Source: Minisyncoccota bacterium
GTDB taxonomy: Bacteria > Patescibacteria > Microgenomatia > UBA1400 > PJMF01
DNA: 64,000 nt
Assembly: GCA_012515515.1 (NCBI GenBank)
Contig: JAAYYE010000009.1
Span: forward strand, 1 to 64,000
Reading direction: 5' to 3'
The notes beneath the pieces are model-generated. The model worked only from the letters and a program-made list of their open reading frames with translations, searched no databases and was not told the DNA's origin. The translations under genes and the position numbers were made by a program. Below are positions 43,179-50,340 of this stretch, piece after piece (positions within the stretch are counted from its first letter, which is position 1; the number at the start of each line of letters is the position of its first letter).

Positions 43179-43490
43179 ATGAAATACGCTATTATTCAAT
43201 TACAAGGCAAACAATTCCAAGTCAGTGAAGGTGATCAAATTACTGTTGATCGACTAGATAAGGCAGAAGGTGAAAAATTTTCAGTAAGCGATGTTTTATT
43301 GCTTGTTGATGGTGATAAGCGCAAAATTGGCCAACCCATTGTCAAATCAGCCAAGGTTGATTGTGAAGTTGTGGCAAACAATAAAGGCGAAAAAATTCGC
43401 GTAGCCAAATATAAAGCTAAATCTCGTCATCGAAAAGTCCAAGGTCACCGTCAGCTACAAAGCTTGGTTAAAATTTTGCAAATTACTTAG
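43179..43490 (+). CDS. rplU: 50S ribosomal protein L21
   Basis: 103 aa, full length. MKYAIIQLQGKQFQVSEGD, GQPIVKSAKVDCEVV and the basic KIRVAKYKAKSRHRKVQGHRQ are the L21 signature. It binds 23S rRNA domain VI. It shares an operon with rpmA (L27) as in most bacteria, but a methyltransferase gene is inserted between them. Confidence 0.97.
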   Translation: MKYAIIQLQGKQFQVSEGDQITVDRLDKAEGEKFSVSDVLLLVDGDKRKIGQPIVKSAKVDCEVVANNKGEKIRVAKYKAKSRHRKVQGHRQLQSLVKILQIT

Positions 43491-43495
43491 GACCT

Positions 43496-44680
43496 ATGTC
43501 CAAATTCTTATTTTTGTTTGGTAATACTCCTCAGCTATCATTGTTGGAGTTAAACAGTGTCTATCCTCAATTAAAGGCTCAATTATTGAGTGCTGAAGGT
43601 GAGCTGGCTAATCGTCTGGCTGTAGCAGAGATGACCGATGAAGAATTTAAAAAAGCCGACTTCATCAACAAACTCGGTGGCTTAGTCAAAATTTTTCAAC
43701 TAGAAAAAACCTTAAACAAGTCTAGCGATTTAACAAGCTTAAAAAACGCTGTAGTTGATTGCTTGATTAGCAAGAGTCATCAACCTTATTTTAGTATTTA
43801 TCAAAAAGGCAAAGGGCAAAAAGCTATTAATCATGCCCAAATTAAAGATTTGTTGAAAGAAAGGGGTTATCGCTCTCGTTATTTCAAGGGTTCATTTGAG
43901 GGTAGTGCTTTTGCTCTGCATCAAGAAGCCAGCCAAGAAATTTTCCTTTACCACGATCAGGAGGCTATTTATCTTAGTTATTTAGTCGCTGTGCAAGATA
44001 TTGATGATTGGACTAAGCGCGATCGATCCAAGCCCTATTTCGATCGAAAGAAGGGCATGTTGCCCCCAAAAGTAGCTCGGATGTTGGTCAACATTGCTGG
44101 CAGCTTATATTTAAGTGAACAAAAAAATCAATCAGCCGCAAAAATCAAGTTGATTGATCCATTTTGTGGCACGGGCACGATTTTAATCGAGGCTTTAAAT
44201 CTTGGTCACCAAGTTTACGGAGCAGATTTAGACGAACAAGCAGTTTGGGGAAGCAGACAAAATTTAGATTGGTTTAGCAATGAATATAATTTGCCCAGGC
44301 AAAATTTTGCGGAACAAATCTTTGTGGCCGATGTTGGCCAACTCAATGCTGAAAAAGTGGCAGGTAAAAAGTTCGATCTCTTGGTGACTGAACCATTTTT
44401 AGGTAGACAAACACCCAAAGAAGAAGAATTAGCTAATATTTTTAAAGGTTTGAGTAAATTGTATTTAGGAGCTTTTAATAATTTCAGTAAAATTCTTAAT
44501 CCCGGCGCCAAAGTAGCGATAATTTTTCCTAAAGTTGTGGCTGAGCATCGGGTTTTTTCTCTCGATCATTTAATTGACAAATTAAATGCAAAAGGCTACA
44601 ATCTTGTAGTTTCACCTCTACTCTATGCTCGTCAAGGAGCCAGGGTTCAGCGCGAAGTTTATTTTTTTAATTTTAAATAA
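43496..44680 (+). CDS. TRM11-like RNA (guanine-N2) methyltransferase
   Basis: 394 aa. An N-terminal THUMP-like region (1 to about 165) precedes QDIDDWTKRDRSKPYFDRKK and MLPPKVARMLVNIAG, the linker and helix typical of TRM11/TrmG10 proteins. Then comes a SAM-binding Rossmann domain with DPFCGTGTILIEAL (from residue 221) and VYGADLDEQAV. The catalytic motif IV, usually D-P-P-Y, reads TEPFLG, a variant seen in CPR relatives. The expected product is m2G or m2,2G in tRNA, but the target is not proven. It starts 5 bp after rplU and ends 8 bp before rpmA, so it is made with two large-subunit proteins. Confidence 0.82.
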   Translation: MSKFLFLFGNTPQLSLLELNSVYPQLKAQLLSAEGELANRLAVAEMTDEEFKKADFINKLGGLVKIFQLEKTLNKSSDLTSLKNAVVDCLISKSHQPYFSIYQKGKGQKAINHAQIKDLLKERGYRSRYFKGSFEGSAFALHQEASQEIFLYHDQEAIYLSYLVAVQDIDDWTKRDRSKPYFDRKKGMLPPKVARMLVNIAGSLYLSEQKNQSAAKIKLIDPFCGTGTILIEALNLGHQVYGADLDEQAVWGSRQNLDWFSNEYNLPRQNFAEQIFVADVGQLNAEKVAGKKFDLLVTEPFLGRQTPKEEELANIFKGLSKLYLGAFNNFSKILNPGAKVAIIFPKVVAEHRVFSLDHLIDKLNAKGYNLVVSPLLYARQGARVQREVYFFNFK

Positions 44681-44688
44681 AGGGAAAT

Positions 44689-44949
44689 ATGGCACACGTT
44701 AAAGGTTCAGGTAGCGTTACACAACACGCACAAGGTTCAAGACCAGGTCGTCGTTTTGGTTTAAAAAAATTTGGTGGCCAAGATATTAAAGTCGGTCAAA
44801 TAATTTTGCGACAAAAAGGCGCAAAATATAAAGCTGGTGCAGGTGCCAAAATGGGTAAAGATTACACGGTTTTTGCCATGATTGATGGTGCGGTTAATTT
44901 CACCAAGCGTTGGGGCAAAACTGTGGTTCGAGTCTTGCCTAAAAAGTAA
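44689..44949 (+). CDS. rpmA: 50S ribosomal protein L27
   Basis: 86 aa. MAHVKGSGSVTQHAQGSRPG is the N-terminal tail that reaches the peptidyl transferase centre, and the body has FGGQDIKVGQIILRQKGAKY. There is no N-terminal extension, so it needs no Prp-type processing. AAAGGG lies 5 nt before the ATG. Last gene of the L21-methyltransferase-L27 operon. No clear terminator follows before parB. Confidence 0.97.
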   Translation: MAHVKGSGSVTQHAQGSRPGRRFGLKKFGGQDIKVGQIILRQKGAKYKAGAGAKMGKDYTVFAMIDGAVNFTKRWGKTVVRVLPKK

Positions 44950-45045
44950 TTTTTTCGCTTTTTCCTCTGGTAATTTTCACGTCTTAGTGGATTTAGTGTT
45001 TTTGTGAAAACTGTGAAACAAACTCTAGGCAAAATTGATATACTG

Positions 45046-45054
45046 TGTTATATA
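45046..45054 (+). promoter_or_regulatory. Extended -10 promoter for parB
   Basis: TGTTATATA (TG-N-10 form), ending 6 nt before the parB ATG at 45061, implying a leaderless message. Confidence 0.55.
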
Positions 45055-45060
45055 TAGAGT

Positions 45061-45882
45061 ATGACAGATATCAAAAAAATTCCCGCCAGTCATTTACAAG
45101 CTAACCCTTTTCAACCTAGAGAAAAAGTCAAAAAAGAAGATTTAATGGATTTAATTGAATCAATTCGCATTCATGGTGTCCTAGAACCTCTAGTGGTAGC
45201 AGAAACTCCAGCTGGTTATCAAATTATCGCTGGTGAAAGACGCTGGCGAGCAGCCAAGGTCTTGGGCATTGAAGAATTACCAGTTTACGTGAAAAAAACT
45301 AGCCCCCAAGGTATGTTAGAAATGGCCATTGTGGAGAATGTGCAGCGCACTGATCTAAATCCTATTGAGAGAGCCCAATCATTTGCTAGATTAAGTCGAG
45401 AATTTGGCTTATCCATTGGTGAGATGGCTCAAAGAATTGGCAAATCTTCTTCATATATTAGCAATACTATTAGGTTGTTAGATTTGCCAGATGCTATTAA
45501 TGATGGCTTGTTAAGTCAGCAAATCACTGAGGGTCATGCTCGCTCTTTAGTGAGTTTAAAAAATCCAGCCCTAATGATTGCTTGTTACAAGCAAGTCTTA
45601 AAGGAAAATGCTTCAGTCAGAAGAACAGAAGAATTAGTCAGACGAATTAAAGCTGGTCAAGATCAAGCCACACAAAAATATGACGATGGCCGAGGGCGTC
45701 CTTTAGCTCAAGATGAAGAGCAAGTGGCTCGTTGGGAAGACAAATTGCAACATTATTTTAAAAACAACACCACTCTGAAAGTGGTACGTTCAAGAAAACA
45801 GACTAAAGTTACCATTACCCTCAAGGGCTCGCCAGATAAAACTCAACTTGATCTGGAAAAACTCATGAATATCGCTAAATAG
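45061..45882 (+). CDS. parB: Chromosome partitioning protein ParB
   Basis: 273 aa. The N-terminal CTP-binding domain has QANPFQPR, GERRWRA (58-64) and ENVQRTDLNPIE (92-103). The helix-turn-helix (about 117-142) reads GLSIGEMAQRIGKSSSYISNTI and binds parS. The C-terminal domain should dimerise. ParB loads at parS and slides as a CTP clamp. Two parS-like sites are in murB, 15 kb away. The usual upstream partner parA (soj) is missing here: rpmA lies upstream and ftsI converges downstream. Confidence 0.95.
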   Translation: MTDIKKIPASHLQANPFQPREKVKKEDLMDLIESIRIHGVLEPLVVAETPAGYQIIAGERRWRAAKVLGIEELPVYVKKTSPQGMLEMAIVENVQRTDLNPIERAQSFARLSREFGLSIGEMAQRIGKSSSYISNTIRLLDLPDAINDGLLSQQITEGHARSLVSLKNPALMIACYKQVLKENASVRRTEELVRRIKAGQDQATQKYDDGRGRPLAQDEEQVARWEDKLQHYFKNNTTLKVVRSRKQTKVTITLKGSPDKTQLDLEKLMNIAK

Positions 45883-45900
45883 CGACTTGAGCCTAAGCGA

Positions 45901-47658
45901 CTAATCTACATGTGGAGCAATATTAAACAAGAGCATGAGTTTGTCAGCAACTCGATACCAAAGAGGAGCAGCTGTCTCAGCAGACCAAGGACTTGATTTA
46001 GGATTTTCTAATTTTATCAACATCGTAAACTGAGGATTCTCCGCAGGTGCAAAACCAATAAAACTAGCAATTGTTTCATCACTTTTATATCCACCTTGGG
46101 GATCAGGGACTTGAGAAGTGCCGGTTTTGGCAGCCACAGTGTAGCGCTTAGAAGCAATCCATTGAGCTTCACCATGGGCAGCGGCAGCCACCATCATTTC
46201 GCTGACTAATGCGGCTGTTTCTTGACTAATAACTTGTTGAGCTTTTTTTTGCTCAACCGATATTTCTTCAGCTAGTTGATGATCATAAACTTTCTCAATA
46301 ATCATTGGTTCGAGTAGTTTGCCTTTATTGGCAATGGCATTAATAGCTCGGATGAGTTGTAAGCTATTAGTGCTAATACCCTGACCAAAACTAATGGTGG
46401 CCAGTTCAACTGGGCCAATTTTTTGTGGAAAGTAAGTGCTACTGTCATCTTGCAAATCTAGTTTTAAACTCTGACCAATACCAAATTTTTTTAAATATTC
46501 AGCAAATCTTTCTTGCCCCAACATTTCTGCCACAAAAATCATGGCAACATTGTCAGACTTTTCTAAGGCCTCAGTCATCGTGATATTGGGATGATAGACG
46601 TCATTCCAGGTTCTAATCGTATAATTGCCAAACTGTCTAGGACTAGCGCAACGAGTACAGACGGTGTTGGGATTGATGAGCTTGGCATCAATGGCACTAG
46701 AAACAGTTAAAACTTTAAAAGTTGATCCTGGTTCATAAAGCCGTGTTAAACTTGGGTTTTTGAGGATTTCGGCTGGATATTTATAATATTGCCACTGTTG
46801 ATAGTTTGGCCAAGTGGCAAGAGCTAGAATTTTGCCAGTTTGACTATCGAGAATAATAATTTCTCCTCGATCAGCAGCATATTGTTCAATCCCCCAGGCT
46901 AAATTAGTTTCAGCGATATGTTGTATGTCTCGACGAATAGTTAAGGTTACATCGCGGCCATTAAGATTTTTTAATTGATAATTAGAACCTGCCAGCAAAG
47001 CACCAAAAGCGTCGGTACGAAACCAACCACTTTCTTTTCTGGCTTTTAATTCATCTTCGAGAGCTCCTTCGATACCATAACGACCAATTTCTTGGCCATC
47101 TTCATCACGGCCAACAAAACCAGTGATGTGAGCAGCCATGGACGCTTCTGGATAAAAACGAGCTGAACTACTATCAAAAGCTAAATGAGGATTATTCAGA
47201 GCTAAAATTTCTTCTTTGGCTTTTAAGCTGAGTTGACTGGCTAGCTGCGGCCAGTTTGCTTGGCTGGAAAATTTATTGATCAAATTACTTTCAATTTGCT
47301 GTTGCACGAGCAAGCGACTGGCACTATCTGTAGCATCTTGGAATTGCCAATTTTCTGGCGCAATAATACTGGCTAATTGTTGGCTTAATTGCTCAACATC
47401 GCCTGTAAAATTTTGTCGATCGAGTTTTAAATCAAAGACTTCTTGATTGCCGACTAAAAGATAACCATCGCTGGTAAAAATTTGGCCCCGCAAGCCCTCA
47501 TGGCTTTTGTTACGAATTGCCTGTTTTTCGCTCAGATTTCTTAATTCATCACCACGTATCACTTGCCAATAAAACAGCCTAACTATAATCAAGATGACTG
47601 CCAAGGCAATAAAGCTTAAAAATACTTTCTTTCTGGAAAAACTAAATTCTTCAGCCAT
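45901..47658 (-). CDS. ftsI: Division penicillin-binding protein (FtsI/PBP3, class B)
   Basis: 585 aa transpeptidase that cross-links septal peptidoglycan. One N-terminal transmembrane helix (about 11-31), a pedestal domain with LRGQIFTSDGYLLV, then the transpeptidase domain with STFK (312-315), SDN (368-370) and KTG (511-513), the complete active site. Its SEDS partner is FtsW at 33 kb. ftsL, rsmH and mraZ precede it in the classic dcw order. It converges with parB, 18 bp apart. Confidence 0.95.
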   Translation of the reverse strand: MAEEFSFSRKKVFLSFIALAVILIIVRLFYWQVIRGDELRNLSEKQAIRNKSHEGLRGQIFTSDGYLLVGNQEVFDLKLDRQNFTGDVEQLSQQLASIIAPENWQFQDATDSASRLLVQQQIESNLINKFSSQANWPQLASQLSLKAKEEILALNNPHLAFDSSSARFYPEASMAAHITGFVGRDEDGQEIGRYGIEGALEDELKARKESGWFRTDAFGALLAGSNYQLKNLNGRDVTLTIRRDIQHIAETNLAWGIEQYAADRGEIIILDSQTGKILALATWPNYQQWQYYKYPAEILKNPSLTRLYEPGSTFKVLTVSSAIDAKLINPNTVCTRCASPRQFGNYTIRTWNDVYHPNITMTEALEKSDNVAMIFVAEMLGQERFAEYLKKFGIGQSLKLDLQDDSSTYFPQKIGPVELATISFGQGISTNSLQLIRAINAIANKGKLLEPMIIEKVYDHQLAEEISVEQKKAQQVISQETAALVSEMMVAAAAHGEAQWIASKRYTVAAKTGTSQVPDPQGGYKSDETIASFIGFAPAENPQFTMLIKLENPKSSPWSAETAAPLWYRVADKLMLLFNIAPHVD

Positions 47659-47665
47659 GATTTGT

Positions 47666-47944
47666 TTAGCGCAGTGCTAGCGCATTGTCTTTTACTTTGA
47701 GCACAAGGTAATTAGTGGTATCTTCAAAGCTTGGATCATCGGCTAATTGTTGAATGGATATTTCTTGAGCAATAGCTTGATTTAGCACACTCTCTTGAGA
47801 TATTAAACTGGCTTCTTCTTTCTTCAGTAATTCAATTTGTTGGCCATAAGCAATATTTTTGGTTAAGGTGGCCACGGTGCTAACTAATTGTATTAAAACA
47901 AGCAGGAAGATGATTTTGTAGTAAGTTTGTAATTTTTTGTTCAT
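47666..47944 (-). CDS. ftsL: FtsL-like division protein
   Basis: 92 aa. A short basic start, one transmembrane helix (about 9-28), then a heptad-type coiled coil (about 32-62). There is little sequence identity to known FtsL, but size, topology and its place between rsmH and ftsI are those of FtsL, which joins FtsB and FtsQ in activating FtsW-FtsI. It ends 7 bp before ftsI. Confidence 0.75.
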   Translation of the reverse strand: MNKKLQTYYKIIFLLVLIQLVSTVATLTKNIAYGQQIELLKKEEASLISQESVLNQAIAQEISIQQLADDPSFEDTTNYLVLKVKDNALALR

Positions 47945-47970
47945 ACTTTCCTTCTTTCTTTTTTCAGCAA

Positions 47971-48888
47971 CTAGATGGCTAAAGCGCGCAATTTGGCACT
48001 TCTAGCTCGCGGGTTGTGACTTAGTTCTTGATCAGAAGCCGTCAGGGCTTTTTTACTTAATAATTTGGCAAAATTTTGTTCACTTTGTTTTTTAAAGAAG
48101 TGTTTGACTAGTCGATCTTCTCCCTCATGAAAGGAGATACAAACCAGCCTTTTATCTAAGGCGCTACTATTTTTTAATAAATGAAAAGCCGCTGGCAGCG
48201 CCAACTCAATGTTGTGTAATTCATCATTAACAGCGATGCGTAAAGCCTGCAGGGTTTTGGTCGCTGGATGTAATTTTCCAGATTTAGATTTTTTAACCTG
48301 CTCGATGATCTTTAATAAAGTGGCACTGTATTGCAGACTTTGGGGATTTTCTTTCTTAATTCTGTTGACGGCTTTGGCTATTTGTCGAGCTTGAGTTTCT
48401 CCCCCATATTCCATCAATAGATGAGCAAGCTGTTTTTCACTGAGTACAATTAATAGATCACCAGCTTTAACGCCCAAATCTTGATCCATCCGCATATCTA
48501 GCAGCTCATCTGCTTGAGCATTAAAACTAAATCCTCGCTCACTTGACATTAATTGCTCGGTCGAGGTGCCAAAGTCAAAAAGGACGCCAGCCAATTGAAT
48601 GTCGAGAGTTTTACTTAAATTATTAATGATTTCACTGAGATTTTTAAAATTATCCTTAATTAAAATCAATTGTTTTTTAGCAATTGCTTCGCGAAACTGT
48701 TCTTGACCAAAATCAATGGCTTCTTGATCAAAATCTAAAGCAATGACTAAGCCGCCTCGATCTAAAATGGCTTGGGTGTGGCCTCCCCGACCAAAAGTAG
48801 CATCGAGGTAATATTGACCCTCTTTTGGGGCCAAAAAATCAAGGGTTTCTTCAAGCAAAACTGGTCGATGTTCTTTACTCAGCGACAT
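47971..48888 (-). CDS. rsmH: 16S rRNA (cytosine-1402-N4) methyltransferase RsmH
   Basis: 305 aa. EHRPVLLEETLDFL, YLDATFGRGGHTQAIL, VLFDFGTSTEQLMSSERGFSF, DELLDMRMD and ATKTLQALRIAVNDEL are the RsmH (MraW) signatures. It methylates C1402 in the ribosomal P site. FGTST replaces the common LGvSs motif. The ATG at 48888 is chosen: it begins at the usual distance before EHRPVLL and overlaps mraZ by 14 bp. Confidence 0.96.
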   Translation of the reverse strand: MSLSKEHRPVLLEETLDFLAPKEGQYYLDATFGRGGHTQAILDRGGLVIALDFDQEAIDFGQEQFREAIAKKQLILIKDNFKNLSEIINNLSKTLDIQLAGVLFDFGTSTEQLMSSERGFSFNAQADELLDMRMDQDLGVKAGDLLIVLSEKQLAHLLMEYGGETQARQIAKAVNRIKKENPQSLQYSATLLKIIEQVKKSKSGKLHPATKTLQALRIAVNDELHNIELALPAAFHLLKNSSALDKRLVCISFHEGEDRLVKHFFKKQSEQNFAKLLSKKALTASDQELSHNPRARSAKLRALAI

Positions 48889-49300
48889 AAGCTTGTTCAG
48901 CAATGCTTTCTGCTTTACTTTCTAATTGATCTAGATAGCGGTGATAACGCTCTTGATCCCAGATCTCTAGACGATTGAGACTACCAACAATCACTAAGGA
49001 TTTTTTGAGTTGGGCAAATTCGATCAAATAATTGGGCAGTTTTATTCGACCGGTACTGTCGGGAGTTAACTCGCTTGCCTCATTGGTCATTAATCTCACC
49101 AAGTCTCGATTGGCTTTTTTTGTTAAGCCAACTTGATTGATTTTTTCCAATTCATTGCTGAAATTTTCTTTTTTTAAGAGGAATAAGCAACCATCTAGTC
49201 CTCTGGTAATTATCCAGGATTGACTAGTATTGCGAAATTTTTTGGGCAAAGAAATCCGTCCATTGCCCTCTAGATTATGATAATACTTGCCAATGAGCAT
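48875..49300 (-). CDS. mraZ: Transcriptional regulator MraZ
   Basis: 141 aa double SpoVT/AbrB-fold DNA-binding protein that represses the dcw promoter. The start MLIGKYYHNLEGNGRISLPKKFR matches the family N-terminus and sets the ATG at 49300; a TTG at 49321 is less likely. The second half has ELTPDSTGRIKLPNYLIEFAQL and VIVGSLNRLEIWDQERY. Its probable binding site lies just upstream. Confidence 0.95.
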   Translation of the reverse strand: MLIGKYYHNLEGNGRISLPKKFRNTSQSWIITRGLDGCLFLLKKENFSNELEKINQVGLTKKANRDLVRLMTNEASELTPDSTGRIKLPNYLIEFAQLKKSLVIVGSLNRLEIWDQERYHRYLDQLESKAESIAEQAYVAE

Positions 49301-49315
49301 TATTATGAGCCTATT

Positions 49316-49330
49316 TACCAATTCCTACCA
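49316..49330 (-). promoter_or_regulatory. Candidate MraZ operator
   Basis: Minus strand TGGTA N5 TGGTA, with a third GG at the next 10-bp step. MraZ boxes are direct TGGGN-type repeats with 5-bp spacers (10-bp period). The site lies between the predicted transcription start (about 49330) and mraZ. Confidence 0.55.
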
Positions 49331-49336
49331 TATTTA

Positions 49337-49364
49337 ACTATATAGACATTTTTTTAACTTGTAA
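49337..49364 (-). promoter_or_regulatory. Promoter of the mraZ-rsmH-ftsL-ftsI operon
   Basis: Minus strand -35 TTACAA (49359-49364), 16 bp, -10 TATAGT (49337-49342). It gives a leader of about 30 nt that contains the MraZ-type repeats. Confidence 0.5.
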
Positions 49365-49396
49365 AGAGTAAAAAGAGAAATTAGTGTCTAAATACC

Positions 49397-49420
49397 AAAA
49401 ACAGGCACAAACTGGCCTGT
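49397..49420 (-). terminator. Rho-independent terminator
   Basis: On the minus strand ACAGGC, an 8-nt loop, GCCTGT, then TTTTT. It ends the glyS-49504 transcript and isolates the mraZ operon. The rest of the 181-bp gap (49322-49503) holds only the mraZ promoter. Confidence 0.8.
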
Positions 49421-49503
49421 TCTCATCAACAAATGAAAGATAAAGGAATAGCAATACTAAAGGAGAAAAAAATAGAAAAACTAATGGCTAAAAATAAGCC
49501 AGT

Positions 49504-50337
49504 TTATTTTTTAATTAGGACGTAGGCATCCATCAAGGCGCTACTAGCAGTGGCCAGACCATCGCTCTGTAAAGTCTCTATTTCTTGCCAATCATTACCG
49601 TCGTAGCCTAAAATTTGGGCTTGTTCTTCCTTGGATGAAAAAGTCACTGTAAATTCTGAACTCAATGTTTTTAGGCTTTTTTCCGCACTCAGACTGTAAA
49701 TGTCGCTAATCAACTCGCCTTCTATTTCACCAGGATAGCCGGGGTTATTGAAAATAATCAAGTATGAGTAAGCGCTCAAACTGTCATTGGCAATAGTAAA
49801 CTTGGTGTCTTGAGATTGAAACTCGCTTTCTCGCTTATTGTTGGTGAAATAACGCCAGTTACTTTTGACCGCATAATCTTCAGGGCCCATAAATTCTGCT
49901 AAAAAGCTACCACCCTTAATATCTTCGTGGTAAGTAATTGCTCCGCCAGCTGATTGAGAACCAAAGAGTTTTTTATCGCTAATTGGTAATTGATCTAGCT
50001 TGAGCATGCCTTGAAAACCCTGTAGCATCGATCCGGTTTGATATTCCATCTCGTAATTTAAGCTAGTAGCTGGCTTTTTTAATTCAAGAACTGAGATGGT
50101 AATATGGTGGCCATCAGCATTTGGCGAGAGCTGCATGTAGGGTCGCTCGCTAACGGGAATAATATTCACTTTTGGAGAAATTTTTTGTTTAACATTATCG
50201 GGAGTATCTTGCTCTTTATTTTGCTTGTTTTTAATATAAAAAAAGCTGCCTCCAGCAATTAAAAGCAGGACAGCAATTACAATAAAAATAATTTTTTTCT
50301 TTTTTGTCATGTTTTTCATAATTGTCATATTTTTCAT
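49504..50337 (-). CDS. Membrane-anchored secreted protein, unknown
   Basis: 277 aa; the family is not recognised. A lysine-rich start, one transmembrane helix or uncleaved signal (about 15-34), then a short polar linker (35-60) and a beta-rich external domain with no cysteines. NPGYPGEIEGELISDIYSLS and GYDGNDWQEIETL look like beta-sandwich turns. The first 12 codons are an 18-bp tandem duplication, giving MKNMTIMKNMT; the second ATG (50319) is an equally good start. It begins 3 bp after the glyS stop and ends before a strong terminator, so it is cotranscribed with glyS. Confidence 0.65.
   Translation of the reverse strand: MKNMTIMKNMTKKKKIIFIVIAVLLLIAGGSFFYIKNKQNKEQDTPDNVKQKISPKVNIIPVSERPYMQLSPNADGHHITISVLELKKPATSLNYEMEYQTGSMLQGFQGMLKLDQLPISDKKLFGSQSAGGAITYHEDIKGGSFLAEFMGPEDYAVKSNWRYFTNNKRESEFQSQDTKFTIANDSLSAYSYLIIFNNPGYPGEIEGELISDIYSLSAEKSLKTLSSEFTVTFSSKEEQAQILGYDGNDWQEIETLQSDGLATASSALMDAYVLIKK
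50302..50337. repeat. 18-bp tandem duplication at a start codon
   Basis: Minus strand: two 18-bp units, each beginning with ATG and encoding Met-Lys-Asn-Met-Thr, with three differences over 18 bp. The repeat doubles the translation start and keeps the reading frame. Confidence 0.8.
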
Positions 50338-50340
50338 AGT

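Noticed and set aside
45881..45902. AGCGACT direct repeat between parB and ftsI stops
   Set aside because: Two 7-bp copies at a 15-bp distance are too short to treat as a feature, and there is no hairpin with a T run.
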